From an uncultured bacterium (lineage in GTDB: Bacteria; Bacillota; Clostridia; Lachnospirales; Lachnospiraceae): 64,000 nt of DNA. The position numbers were made by a program, and so were the translations under genes. Within the stretch, counting starts at the first letter, position 1; each line of letters begins with the position of its first letter. Positions 1 to 7,684 of the stretch are shown here, piece by piece. The DNA is taken from the NCBI GenBank assembly GCA_947381965.1, contig CANCXX010000024.1, forward strand, positions 1 through 64,000. The letters run 5' to 3'. Below the pieces are notes generated by a model. The model was not told the origin of the DNA and ran no database searches. It worked only from the letters and a program-made list of their open reading frames with translations.

Positions 1-169
1 CAGGCTTTATGCGGCCTGTGGCAAGTTTTCTTTTATTTAACTGTTGAACTCCCGGCAAGCTGCCTGGTCGTCCCCAAATGGTACAGGAGGCAGTAATTCT
101 GCCTCTGAGAGCCTGCTGGGGGGAAGATGCCCTTAAATTGTGAAAACTTAAGCAAAGGGCAAAATTGCC
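1..169. other. intergenic region upstream of hup, no gene recognised
   Basis: No convincing gene is visible. One plus-strand frame is open from the window edge to a stop at about 96, but its translation resembles no family I recognise, so I do not call a gene end. A perfect 7-bp hairpin, GAGGCAG-TAATT-CTGCCTC, lies at 87-105. It has no T-run, so it is not an evident terminator. Confidence 0.4.
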
Positions 170-198
170 TTGACAAACAAATACAAAAACGATATATA
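170..198 (+). promoter_or_regulatory. sigma-A-type promoter of hup
   Basis: A perfect -35 TTGACA at 170-175 is followed after 17 bp by TATATA at 193-198. The start of transcription would fall near 205, about 50 nt before the hup start codon. The consensus quality fits a highly expressed nucleoid protein gene. Confidence 0.75.
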
Positions 199-256
199 TA
201 AATATAGGCGTTTCAGAAGAGACATCAAAACACTCATATAAAGAGGAGGAGTTCAT

Positions 257-535
257 ATGAACAAGACAGAATTAGTTGCAGCGATGGCTGATCAGGCTGG
301 CATATCCAAAAAAGATGCAGAAAAAGCTCTGAAGGCTTTTACTGATGTTGTTTCAGAAGAATTGAAGAATGATGGAAAGGTCCAGCTGGTTGGTTTTGGT
401 ACTTTTGAAGTATCCAAGAGGTCAGCCAGAGAAGGCAGAAATCCTCAGACTGGTGAGGTAATGCCTATTGCAGCTTCCAAGGCTCCTAAATTCAAAGCTG
501 GCAAAGCTTTAAAGGATTTAGTTAACGAAGAATAA
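257..535 (+). CDS. hup: HU-family DNA-binding protein
   Basis: This 92-residue histone-like protein bends and compacts DNA as a dimer in the nucleoid. It starts MNKTELVAAMA. The N-terminal helices are followed by the conserved GFGTFEV segment and the arm signature GRNPQTGE near residues 57-64, and the chain ends with the usual KALKDLVN helix. The ATG follows GAGGAG at 5-nt spacing. A strong promoter precedes it and a terminator follows immediately, so it is probably mostly transcribed alone. Its place before rqcP-yabP-yabQ-divIC is the usual one in Clostridia. Confidence 0.97.
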   Translation: MNKTELVAAMADQAGISKKDAEKALKAFTDVVSEELKNDGKVQLVGFGTFEVSKRSAREGRNPQTGEVMPIAASKAPKFKAGKALKDLVNEE

Positions 536-552
536 GATGCGGAAATTTAAAG

Positions 553-579
553 AGCCTGCCAGAGAGCAGGTTCTTTTTG
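553..579 (+). terminator. rho-independent terminator after hup
   Basis: A 7-bp stem AGCCTGC/GCAGGTT (one G-U pair) with a 6-nt loop is followed by a T-run at 574-578. A TTG at 577 lies inside this T-run, which argues against that codon as the start of the next gene. Confidence 0.75.
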
Positions 580-609
580 TATTATAAAAAAGATTTGAGG
601 TACAGATAT

Positions 610-849
610 ATGAGATTGGACAAATATTTGAAGGTTTCCCGCCTGATTAAGAGAAGGACGGTTGCAAATGAGGCATGTGATGCGGGCAGGGTTTTAATCA
701 ATGATAAACCGGCCAAGGCTTCTTCAAATGTAAAGACGGGAGATATTATCACCATAGCGTTTGGAAATAAAGATGTGAAAGTGGAAGTTTTAAGCGTGCA
801 GGAGACGGTAAAGAAGGAAGAGGCAAAAGAATTGTTCCGTTATCTTTAA
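610..849 (+). CDS. rqcP: S4-domain RNA-binding protein RqcP
   Basis: The protein is 79 residues, essentially one S4 domain: MRLDKYLKVSRLIKRR at the start and the AGRVLINDKPAKAS loop in the middle. RqcP (YabO, related to Hsp15) binds obstructed large ribosomal subunits and helps RqcH add alanine tails to stalled nascent chains. I choose the ATG at 610 because it follows GAGG at 597-600 and begins at the family start; an upstream in-frame TTG lies in the hup terminator. The neighbours yabP, yabQ and divIC match the Bacillus subtilis order. Confidence 0.92.
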   Translation: MRLDKYLKVSRLIKRRTVANEACDAGRVLINDKPAKASSNVKTGDIITIAFGNKDVKVEVLSVQETVKKEEAKELFRYL

Positions 850-918
850 TTTTGATATTCTATCAGCGGCAGTTTTTGAATATAATCTCTTAGAAATGAT
901 TGTATCAGGAGATTTGTT

Positions 919-1209
919 ATGGAAGAACTGACCAATTTAAATAAACGGGCACACAAGCTGATACTGAATAACAGGAGGTCATGTAATTTAACAGGTGTTA
1001 ATGATGTGCTGTCTTTTGATGAAAATGAGATTATATTGGAAACTGAGCAGGGAATGCTTATGATTAAAGGAAATGAGCTGCATGTGAACAGGCTTACTCT
1101 GGATAAGGGAGAGGTAGACGTGGACGGGCGGATTGACAGCTTTACTTATTCGGAGCAGGCAGGCATGGGGAATAAGGGAGAGTCTCTTCTGTCCAGACTG
1201 TTCAGGTAA
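919..1209 (+). CDS. yabP: sporulation protein YabP
   Basis: This 96-residue protein has the YabP/YqfC fold pattern: short beta-rich segments including GVNDVLSFDENEIILET and KGNELHVNRLTLDKGEVDVDGRID. In Bacillus subtilis YabP is a mother-cell, sigma-E-controlled protein required for sporulation. The ATG follows AGGAG at 7-nt spacing. The stop codon is directly followed by the GTG of yabQ, so the two are almost certainly co-translated. Confidence 0.93.
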   Translation: MEELTNLNKRAHKLILNNRRSCNLTGVNDVLSFDENEIILETEQGMLMIKGNELHVNRLTLDKGEVDVDGRIDSFTYSEQAGMGNKGESLLSRLFR

Positions 1210-1704
1210 GTGCCTATGAGCCAGAATATTGTTGATGAGGTAACTTTCTTTTTGCATTCTTTCTTGCTGGGTGCAGTGATTTCTTTTGTATATGATGGAT
1301 TTATTATTTTGCGCAGGCTGATAAAGCATAATCTTCTGCTTATTTCGCTGGAGGATATGATTTTCTGGATCGCCTGTGCGATTGGCGTTTTTTATATGCT
1401 ATATGAAGAAAATAATGGGATTCTCCGGTGGTTTGCCGTATTTGGCGCAACGCTGGGGATGATAGCATATAAAAAAAGTATCAGCTCCCTGCTGGTTAGG
1501 ACAGTAACGGTTATGGTAGAACGGGTAATGCGTGTTTTGCTTACGGTCTTGCGGTTCTTGTTAAGGCCGGTATGCTTTGTGGGCAGAAAGGTGCGGGGGG
1601 CTTTGGGAATTTCTTCAAGAAAGGGAAAGAAAGTAGGGAGATGTCTGAAAAATAAGTTGACGGGCAGGTTGAAATTACTTAAAATAACACTAAGCAGACA
1701 TTGA
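1210..1704 (+). CDS. yabQ: spore cortex biosynthesis protein YabQ
   Basis: The protein has 164 residues with several hydrophobic segments near residues 14-35, 45-65 and 70-88 and a very basic C-terminal tail. This fits YabQ, a membrane protein of the outer forespore membrane needed for cortex formation. The reading frame opens with GTG abutting the yabP stop, and an ATG two codons later (1216) is an equally possible start. The position between yabP and divIC supports the call. Confidence 0.88.
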   Translation: MPMSQNIVDEVTFFLHSFLLGAVISFVYDGFIILRRLIKHNLLLISLEDMIFWIACAIGVFYMLYEENNGILRWFAVFGATLGMIAYKKSISSLLVRTVTVMVERVMRVLLTVLRFLLRPVCFVGRKVRGALGISSRKGKKVGRCLKNKLTGRLKLLKITLSRH

Positions 1705-1725
1705 AGATTCAGGTAAGGAGTAGCT

Positions 1726-2031
1726 ATGGCGAGAAAAGCAGCATATAGGAAAAGGCGTCAGAACCGTCTGGGTATGTTTCTGGCATATATGGTTGTGGTT
1801 ATGCTGCTTATTGTGGTGGCTTTCAGCAGTGTAGAACTTATGGAAAAGAAAGAAGCCTACCGTTTAAAGGAATTAGCGCTGGAAGAGCAGATTGAAGATG
1901 AGCAGGAGCGGGCCCGTGAGATAGAGGAATTTGAAAAATATACCCATACCAAGAAGTATATTGAAGAAATCGCCCGCGATAAGCTGGGACTGGTGTATGA
2001 GGGCGAGATATTATTTAAGGACGAGAATTAA
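1726..2031 (+). CDS. divIC: septum formation initiator DivIC
   Basis: This 101-residue bitopic protein has a basic cytoplasmic N terminus, one membrane segment at about residues 17-38 and an extracytoplasmic coiled coil rich in Glu and Arg. It ends with the DivIC/FtsB signature YIEEIARDKLGLVYEGE. DivIC works with FtsL and DivIB in the divisome. The ATG follows AAGGAG at 5 nt. A strong terminator starts at the stop codon and closes the rqcP-divIC operon. Confidence 0.93.
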   Translation: MARKAAYRKRRQNRLGMFLAYMVVVMLLIVVAFSSVELMEKKEAYRLKELALEEQIEDEQERAREIEEFEKYTHTKKYIEEIARDKLGLVYEGEILFKDEN

Positions 2032-2057
2032 AGCAGGTGAAAGAACCTGCTTTTTTT
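2031..2057 (+). terminator. rho-independent terminator after divIC
   Basis: A perfect 8-bp stem, AAGCAGGT/ACCTGCTT, with a 6-nt loop is followed by an unbroken T-run. It overlaps the last base of the divIC stop codon. Confidence 0.9.
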
Positions 2058-2236
2058 GTCATAAAATTTTTGTTTTTTGCTACATGATTTTGACAAACTA
2101 TTTTTTGCTTTTTAAGTATAATTATCACTTGCAGGAGGAGGCAGTGGTGTGGGAAGTGCGTTTCACACGTATTTGTGCCTGCAGCTTGTGTGGATTATAC
2201 ATAAGCAAATGACAGGCTGGAAGAGCGGGGATTTAT

Positions 2237-3442
2237 ATGAAAAAGCAGATATTAAGCGGAAGAGAAGAATTTAACAGTATACTGCCTGAATATGGAAGGA
2301 GAAAGCTGCTCACCTATGCCGATTCTATCAGAGAACTGGCGGACAGCTTTAAAGAAACAGAAAATAACAGAGAACACCTGCTGGAAGAAGCAGATACGGA
2401 CAGAAGGGATTATATATGGCAGAAGCGGTTAAGCGAAAATAAAGAACTGATGGTGGAGCATTTGCAGGAGATGGCGCAGATTATGACTCAACTGGCAGAG
2501 GAAGCACGGAAATGCGTACCTATGGGAGAACGGAGGTTTAAACAGATTTCGCATGCACTGCGGGAAGTGGATATCCAGTTAAAAAATCTGTATCTGATTG
2601 AAAATGAAATAGGACGCATGGAGGTTTCCCTTACCATGAGAAATGCCAGAAAAAATACGCTTTCAGCGGAGGAAATCGGAGACTTGCTGTCTGTTCTGCT
2701 GAATATGCGGCTTGTCAGTGCACAGGATAATGCTATTTTTATAGGAGCAGACTGGCAGACCTTTTATTACGTGGAAGAAGCCCGTTACCATGTGCTTACA
2801 GGCGTTGCTAAGGCAGTTAAGGAGACGGAGAGGGTTTCGGGCGATAATTATGTGTTTTTTGAGACAGGTACAGGAAATCTGACAGCTGTACTTTCGGACG
2901 GAATGGGGTCCGGTGATAAGGCGTGCAATGACAGTACCATGGTGGTTGAACTGATGCAGAAGTTTTTAGAGGCAGGATTTCAAATGGAAATGGCGATACA
3001 GATGATTAACAGCGCACTGCTTGCAGGAGGGGAAAACACCAATATTTCTACGCTGGATTTGTGCAGTCTGGATCTGTATAGTGGAGAATGCCGTTTTGTG
3101 AAAGTGGGGAGCGCCAGTTCCTTTATTAAAAGGCAGCATTTGGTAGACAGGATTTCAGCTGGAAATCTTCCTTTGGGAATCTTCCAGAAGCCGGATATGG
3201 AAGCCGTAGGGAGAGCGCTGATGGATGGGGATTATATAATTATGGTATCAGACGGCATAATGGATGCCCTGTCCCAGGGTATCGGTGAGGACATGCTTCC
3301 GGAGCTGATTGGAAATACCAATTTGGAAAATCCGGGAGAAATGGCAAATGCAATACTTAATTTCAGCATTCAGCAGAGCCGGGGGCGTATCCGTGATGAT
3401 ATGACGGTGTTGGTTATTGGGATATGGAAAAAAGAACAGTAA
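2237..3442 (+). CDS. spoIIE: SpoIIE-like PP2C phosphatase lacking the membrane domain
   Basis: SpoIIE dephosphorylates SpoIIAA to activate sigma-F in the forespore. The 401 residues contain a helical, charged region (about 1-180) matching the central part of SpoIIE, then a PP2C domain: SGDNY near 201, LSDGMGSG near 220, VSDGIMDA near 337 and DDMTVLV near 387, which carry the metal-binding aspartates. The usual roughly 300-residue N-terminal block of ten membrane helices is missing. Only about 180 bp separate the divIC terminator from this ATG, so it is not hidden upstream. The position before tilS is that of true spoIIE, so I infer a shortened cytosolic orthologue. A full-length paralogue elsewhere cannot be excluded. 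Confidence 0.85.
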   Translation: MKKQILSGREEFNSILPEYGRRKLLTYADSIRELADSFKETENNREHLLEEADTDRRDYIWQKRLSENKELMVEHLQEMAQIMTQLAEEARKCVPMGERRFKQISHALREVDIQLKNLYLIENEIGRMEVSLTMRNARKNTLSAEEIGDLLSVLLNMRLVSAQDNAIFIGADWQTFYYVEEARYHVLTGVAKAVKETERVSGDNYVFFETGTGNLTAVLSDGMGSGDKACNDSTMVVELMQKFLEAGFQMEMAIQMINSALLAGGENTNISTLDLCSLDLYSGECRFVKVGSASSFIKRQHLVDRISAGNLPLGIFQKPDMEAVGRALMDGDYIIMVSDGIMDALSQGIGEDMLPELIGNTNLENPGEMANAILNFSIQQSRGRIRDDMTVLVIGIWKKEQ

Positions 3443-3500
3443 TGGTGATACGGTATTTGGACCTTTGACATTTGCTTTCAATTCCGATATATTATATAGT

Positions 3501-4895
3501 ATGATTAATAAAGTACTGAATTATGTCAAAAAGTATCAGATGATTGAACCGGAGGATACCATAGTGGCGGGAGTTTCAGGGGGCGCAGATTCTGTCTGCC
3601 TCCTTTTTGTGCTGATGGAGATACAAAGAAAGATTCCCTTTACGATTTTGGTGGTACACATCAATCATAAAATCCGGCAGGATGCGGCGGCAGATGCAGA
3701 TTTTGTAAGAGGACTCTGTGAAAAGTGGGATCTTCCTTTTTTTCTTGTGGAAGAGGATGTAAAAAGGCAGGCAGAAGCATGGGGAATTTCCGAGGAAGAA
3801 GCAGGAAGACAGATACGGTATCAGGCTTTTTTTAAAGCATTGGGAAATAAAAAAGGAAAGGTGGCAGTGGCCCATAACAGCAATGACAGAGCGGAAACCA
3901 TGTTGTTTCATCTGTTTAGGGGAACTGGTCTTGCAGGCGCAGGGGGCATACGTCCGGTATCAGGAAAGATTATCCGTCCGCTGCTTTGTATAGGGAGAAA
4001 TGAGATTGAAGGGTGGCTGGAAAAAAGAGATATTTCTTTTTGCACAGACAGCACCAATCTGCAGGATGTTTACACCAGAAACCGTATCCGTCACCATATT
4101 CTTGCATATGCGGAAGGGCAGGTCTGCCAGGGGGCGGCAGCCAATATGAACCGGGCGGCGGATCAGCTTTTGGAGGCGGAAGAATATATCTGCAGGCAGA
4201 CACAGGATGCCATGGAAAGATGTGTGCAGATAAATAGAGATGGAATATCTATAAAGTTACCGGAATTATTTCAGGAAGATGCCTATTTAAGAGGGCGTAT
4301 TCTGCTTAACTGTGTTGGGCAGGCAGCGGGAAGCAGAAAAAACATTACGGCAGCCCATATTAAAAATATGGAAAACCTTTTTAAGGGGACAGGAAGCAGG
4401 GAAATTCATCTACCCTATGGTCTTTTGGTTTACAAAAAATATGATGTGGGTATGATACAGAAGAGAGAAAAGGATAACCGGGTGGATGGCATGGAGGGGA
4501 GAAAAAGTGAATATGAGGTATTCATACCATCGGTTATGGAGATTCCAACTCTTGGAAGGGTTGAATTCACAATATTTTCACAGAAAGAATCTCAAATTAT
4601 TCCACAAAAAACGTATACGAAATGGTTTGATTATGATAAAATAACTTCGTCTATTGTGTTTAGGACCAGAAAACAAGGGGATTATTTTACCATCAACAAA
4701 AGCAAGGGGCACAAATCATTACAAGATTATTTTGTAAATGAAAAGGTTCCCAAAAAGGACAGGGACAAGATTTTTTTACTTGCAGAAGGTTCCCATGTAA
4801 TATGGATACCGGGGTATCGGATAAGCGAGCATTATAAGATAAGCGGAGAGACAAGGAATATTCTGCAGGTAAAAATAATGGATAAGGAAGGGTAA
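3501..4895 (+). CDS. tilS: tRNA(Ile)-lysidine synthase
   Basis: TilS attaches lysine to C34 of the CAU-anticodon tRNA-Ile so that it reads AUA. The 464 residues show the PP-loop ATPase motif SGGADS near residue 28, the HNSNDRAETMLFHLFRGTG segment and a C-terminal domain ending in the conserved WIPGYRISEHYKI region. The frame is open back to 3417, overlapping spoIIE, but the family start corresponds to the ATG at 3501. No clear Shine-Dalgarno lies before it, so translation may be coupled to spoIIE. The gene order spoIIE-tilS-hpt-ftsH is conserved in Firmicutes. Confidence 0.94.
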   Translation: MINKVLNYVKKYQMIEPEDTIVAGVSGGADSVCLLFVLMEIQRKIPFTILVVHINHKIRQDAAADADFVRGLCEKWDLPFFLVEEDVKRQAEAWGISEEEAGRQIRYQAFFKALGNKKGKVAVAHNSNDRAETMLFHLFRGTGLAGAGGIRPVSGKIIRPLLCIGRNEIEGWLEKRDISFCTDSTNLQDVYTRNRIRHHILAYAEGQVCQGAAANMNRAADQLLEAEEYICRQTQDAMERCVQINRDGISIKLPELFQEDAYLRGRILLNCVGQAAGSRKNITAAHIKNMENLFKGTGSREIHLPYGLLVYKKYDVGMIQKREKDNRVDGMEGRKSEYEVFIPSVMEIPTLGRVEFTIFSQKESQIIPQKTYTKWFDYDKITSSIVFRTRKQGDYFTINKSKGHKSLQDYFVNEKVPKKDRDKIFLLAEGSHVIWIPGYRISEHYKISGETRNILQVKIMDKEG

Positions 4896-4922
4896 ATACC
4901 AAAGGAGGAAAGGAGTCATTAT

Positions 4923-5447
4923 ATGGCTGAAAAGATTAGGGTTCTGCTTTCAGAGGAGGAAGTGGATGCTAAAATCAAGGAGATTGGCGAGCAGATCAGC
5001 AGAGATTATGCAGGAAAGCAGGTTCATCTGGTTTGTGTGTTAAAGGGTGGAAGCTTTTTTATGTGTGAACTGGCAAAAAGGATTACGGTGCCGGTATCCT
5101 TGGATTTCATGTCGGTTTCCAGCTATGGAAGTGAAACCAAGTCCAGCGGCGTGGTCAGGATTGTAAAAGATTTGGATGAGCCGCTTACAGGAAAGAATGT
5201 AATCGTGATAGAGGACATTGTGGATTCCGGGCGTACTTTAAGCTATCTTATGGATATGCTAAAGGACAGGGGGCCGGAAAGCTTAAGGCTTTGCACTCTG
5301 CTGGACAAACCGGAGCGGAGGGTAGTGGATGTGCATGTGGATTATACCGGGTTTCAGATACCGGACGAGTTTGTAGTGGGATATGGTCTTGATTATGACC
5401 AGAAATACAGAAACCTTCCTTATATAGGGATGGTGGAGTTTGAATAG
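4923..5447 (+). CDS. hpt: hypoxanthine phosphoribosyltransferase
   Basis: This 174-residue purine salvage enzyme converts hypoxanthine or guanine plus PRPP to IMP or GMP. The PRPP-binding motif [17 protein letters not shown] is clear near residues 93-109, and the flexible-loop region [11 protein letters not shown] is present. It starts [14 protein letters not shown] after AAGGAGG and GGAG. It lies 27 nt after tilS and 41 nt before ftsH, the standard order. Confidence 0.96.
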   Translation: MAEKIRVLLSEEEVDAKIKEIGEQISRDYAGKQVHLVCVLKGGSFFMCELAKRITVPVSLDFMSVSSYGSETKSSGVVRIVKDLDEPLTGKNVIVIEDIVDSGRTLSYLMDMLKDRGPESLRLCTLLDKPERRVVDVHVDYTGFQIPDEFVVGYGLDYDQKYRNLPYIGMVEFE

Positions 5448-5488
5448 GTAAACATAACCGGAAGCATCCGGCAAGCGAGGTAAGAACA

Positions 5489-7327
5489 TTGAATAAAAAA
5501 TATAGAGGATATAACGCATATTTTATACTTGTGCTTCTGCTGCTGGCACTGCTGGTCATTCCCAGCCTTTTGGATAATGATCAGGTAGAATATACCAGAG
5601 GGGAGCTGGTCCGGGACCTGGAAGATGGAAATGTAATTTATGCCGGCATTGCTCCCAACAGACAGACGCCTACCGGCAAGGTAAATATTATGTTAAAAAG
5701 CGGGCAGGCCAGAACCCTGTACGTGACGGACGTTATGGAAATGGAGCAGCTTCTTATTTCCCACGGGGTTGACCCGGAGGTAAGAAAGGTGCAGGAGGAG
5801 AGCTGGTTTCTCACCAGTGTGTTCCCGGTCCTTCTTGCTATTATAGTGATGGTGTTCTTCTTTGTAATGATGAACAGCCAGAATGCAGGCGGCAGCAACA
5901 AAATGATGAATTTTGGAAAGAGCCGGGCAAGACTTTCCATGGGAGAAGGAAAGATAACATTAAAGGACGTAGCAGGGCTGAAAGAGGAAAAGGAAGAGCT
6001 GGAGGAGATAGTGGAATTTCTGCGGGACCCTGCCAAGTTTACAAAGGTGGGGGCCAGAATACCTAAGGGAGTGCTTTTGGAGGGTGCACCCGGTACAGGA
6101 AAAACACTGCTTGCAAAAGCCATTGCCGGAGAAGCAGGCGTTCCTTTTTTCAGTATTTCCGGTTCTGACTTTGTGGAAATGTTTGTAGGTGTGGGCGCTT
6201 CCAGAGTACGTGATTTGTTTGAAGAGGCCAAGAGACATTCTCCCTGTATTGTGTTTATAGATGAAATTGACGCGGTGGCAAGGCGCCGTGGCACAGGTAT
6301 GGGCGGAGGCCACGACGAGAGGGAGCAGACCCTAAACCAGTTGCTTGTGGAAATGGATGGATTTGGCGTGAATGAGGGCATTATAGTGCTGGCAGCTACC
6401 AACCGTGTGGATATTTTGGACCCGGCAATTCTTCGTCCGGGACGTTTTGACAGAAAAATCAGTGTAAACAGACCGGATGTTGGAGGCAGGGAAGACATTT
6501 TAAGGGTTCATGCCAAAAATAAACCTTTGGCAGAAGATGTGGACTTAAAGCAGATTGCCCAGACTACGGCAGGATTTACAGGAGCAGACCTTGAAAATCT
6601 GCTGAACGAGGCTTCTATAGTAGCGGCAAAGGATAACAGAAGCTTTGTGGTACAGGAGGACATTAAAAAGTCCTTTATTAAAGTGGGAATCGGTGCAGAG
6701 AAGAAAAGCCGCATTATTACGGATAAAGAAAAGAAAATTACTGCTTACCATGAAGCAGGCCATGCGATTTTGTTTCATGTGCTGCCAGATGTGGGGCCGG
6801 TCTACACGGTATCAATTATTCCCACAGGACTTGGGGCGGCAGGTTATACCATGCCACTTCCGGAGAAGGATGATATGTTTATTACCAAGGGCAGAATGCT
6901 GCAGGATATTATGGTTTCCCTGGGAGGGAGAATTGCGGAAGAGATTATCTTCAGTGATATCACTACAGGCGCTTCTAGCGATATTAAAAAGGCCACTAAA
7001 GAGGCGAGGGATATGGTCACCAGGTATGGTATGTCGGAAAACATTGGCGTAATCAATTATGACAGCGACGACGATGAAGTATTTATCGGACGGGACCTAG
7101 CCCACACCAAGAGTCACAGTGAGCTGGTGGCGGGAGAGATAGACAAGGAAGTAAGAAATATAATTGATGACTGCTATGGTAAGGCTAAAACAATTATTGT
7201 AGAGCATTTGGATGTACTTCATAAATGTGCAGAGCTGCTTCTTGAAAAAGAAAAGATTGGGCGGGCGGAATTTGAAGCCTTGTTTATCACAAAAGATAAC
7301 TCACCGGAGGCCTTTTTCACTTCATAG
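5489..7327 (+). CDS. ftsH: ATP-dependent zinc metalloprotease FtsH
   Basis: The 612-residue membrane AAA protease has two N-terminal membrane segments (about 10-28 and 108-130) around a small external domain. The AAA module follows, with Walker A GAPGTGKT near 198, Walker [12 protein letters not shown] and the SRH region, and then a zinc protease with HEAGH near 420. FtsH hexamers degrade membrane and short-lived cytosolic proteins. The start is a TTG at 5489 preceded by GCGAGG at 8 nt; no better ATG precedes the first membrane helix. It closes the conserved block. Confidence 0.96.
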   Translation: MNKKYRGYNAYFILVLLLLALLVIPSLLDNDQVEYTRGELVRDLEDGNVIYAGIAPNRQTPTGKVNIMLKSGQARTLYVTDVMEMEQLLISHGVDPEVRKVQEESWFLTSVFPVLLAIIVMVFFFVMMNSQNAGGSNKMMNFGKSRARLSMGEGKITLKDVAGLKEEKEELEEIVEFLRDPAKFTKVGARIPKGVLLEGAPGTGKTLLAKAIAGEAGVPFFSISGSDFVEMFVGVGASRVRDLFEEAKRHSPCIVFIDEIDAVARRRGTGMGGGHDEREQTLNQLLVEMDGFGVNEGIIVLAATNRVDILDPAILRPGRFDRKISVNRPDVGGREDILRVHAKNKPLAEDVDLKQIAQTTAGFTGADLENLLNEASIVAAKDNRSFVVQEDIKKSFIKVGIGAEKKSRIITDKEKKITAYHEAGHAILFHVLPDVGPVYTVSIIPTGLGAAGYTMPLPEKDDMFITKGRMLQDIMVSLGGRIAEEIIFSDITTGASSDIKKATKEARDMVTRYGMSENIGVINYDSDDDEVFIGRDLAHTKSHSELVAGEIDKEVRNIIDDCYGKAKTIIVEHLDVLHKCAELLLEKEKIGRAEFEALFITKDNSPEAFFTS

Positions 7328-7437
7328 ATAAAAACAGGCATTTTGGAAAGTGTCTGTACAGACTGGCATAAAAAATGAATTGTAAAAAGTGCACAAAAAT
7401 GGATGACCAAATTTGTAATATTTGTGAATCGTTAGTA

Positions 7438-7466
7438 TTTACGCAAAATAGGTGTTATGGTATTAT
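7438..7466 (+). promoter_or_regulatory. promoter of candidate small RNA downstream of ftsH
   Basis: TTTACG at 7438-7443, a 17-bp spacer and TATTAT at 7461-7466 form a plausible sigma-A promoter. It lies 110 bp after ftsH and over 200 bp before the next gene. A terminator follows about 100 bp later, so it would drive a short transcript. Confidence 0.5.
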
Positions 7467-7472
7467 ACTACT

Positions 7473-7566
7473 TGTAACCCCCCAATACATTATATAGTTT
7501 TTTGCTATACCCCATAAGAAGAAATACCTTCTCTAAAAAGGACAGTAACTTGTTACTGTCTTTTTT
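7473..7566 (+). ncRNA. candidate small RNA, unknown family
   Basis: Between the predicted promoter and a strong terminator lies about 94 nt with no sensible reading frame. Three simple hairpins can be drawn: TATAG/CTATA at 7493-7509, AGAAG/CTTCT at 7517-7532, and the terminator at 7541-7566. A C-rich stretch (7477-7483) near the 5' end could be a seed for pairing with Shine-Dalgarno sequences. I do not recognise the family. It could also be a regulated leader of the downstream amylase gene. Confidence 0.4.
7541..7566 (+). terminator. strong rho-independent terminator
   Basis: An 8-bp perfect stem GACAGTAA/TTACTGTC with loop CTTG is followed by six T. It ends the candidate small RNA and any read-through from ftsH. 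Confidence 0.9.
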
Positions 7567-7615
7567 ACTGTCCGATATGCCTGCTTAAGCAGAAAGATAT
7601 TAGGCAGAATGTATA

Positions 7616-7642
7616 TTGATTAACAGGGACGTATAGTATAAT
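7616..7642 (+). promoter_or_regulatory. possible promoter of the first GH13 gene
   Basis: A consensus -10 TATAAT lies at 7637-7642, about 43 bp before the gene. The best -35, TTGATT at 7616-7621, is only 15 bp upstream of it, so an activator may be needed. Confidence 0.4.
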
Positions 7643-7684
7643 ATAAATATACGGCTTGAATTTGAGGAATGGAGAGGATGCTCA

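Noticed and set aside
1-96. 3' end of a gene entering the window
   Set aside because: The open frame is short, unlike any protein end I know, and precedes a typical promoter region.
577-609. In-frame TTG start eleven codons upstream of rqcP
   Set aside because: It lies inside the T-run of the hup terminator, has no ribosome site, and the S4 domain begins at the ATG at 610.
5638-6498. Long open frame antisense to ftsH
   Set aside because: It is a shadow of the coding strand with Ser/Pro-rich, low-complexity translation and no start signals; ftsH is certain.
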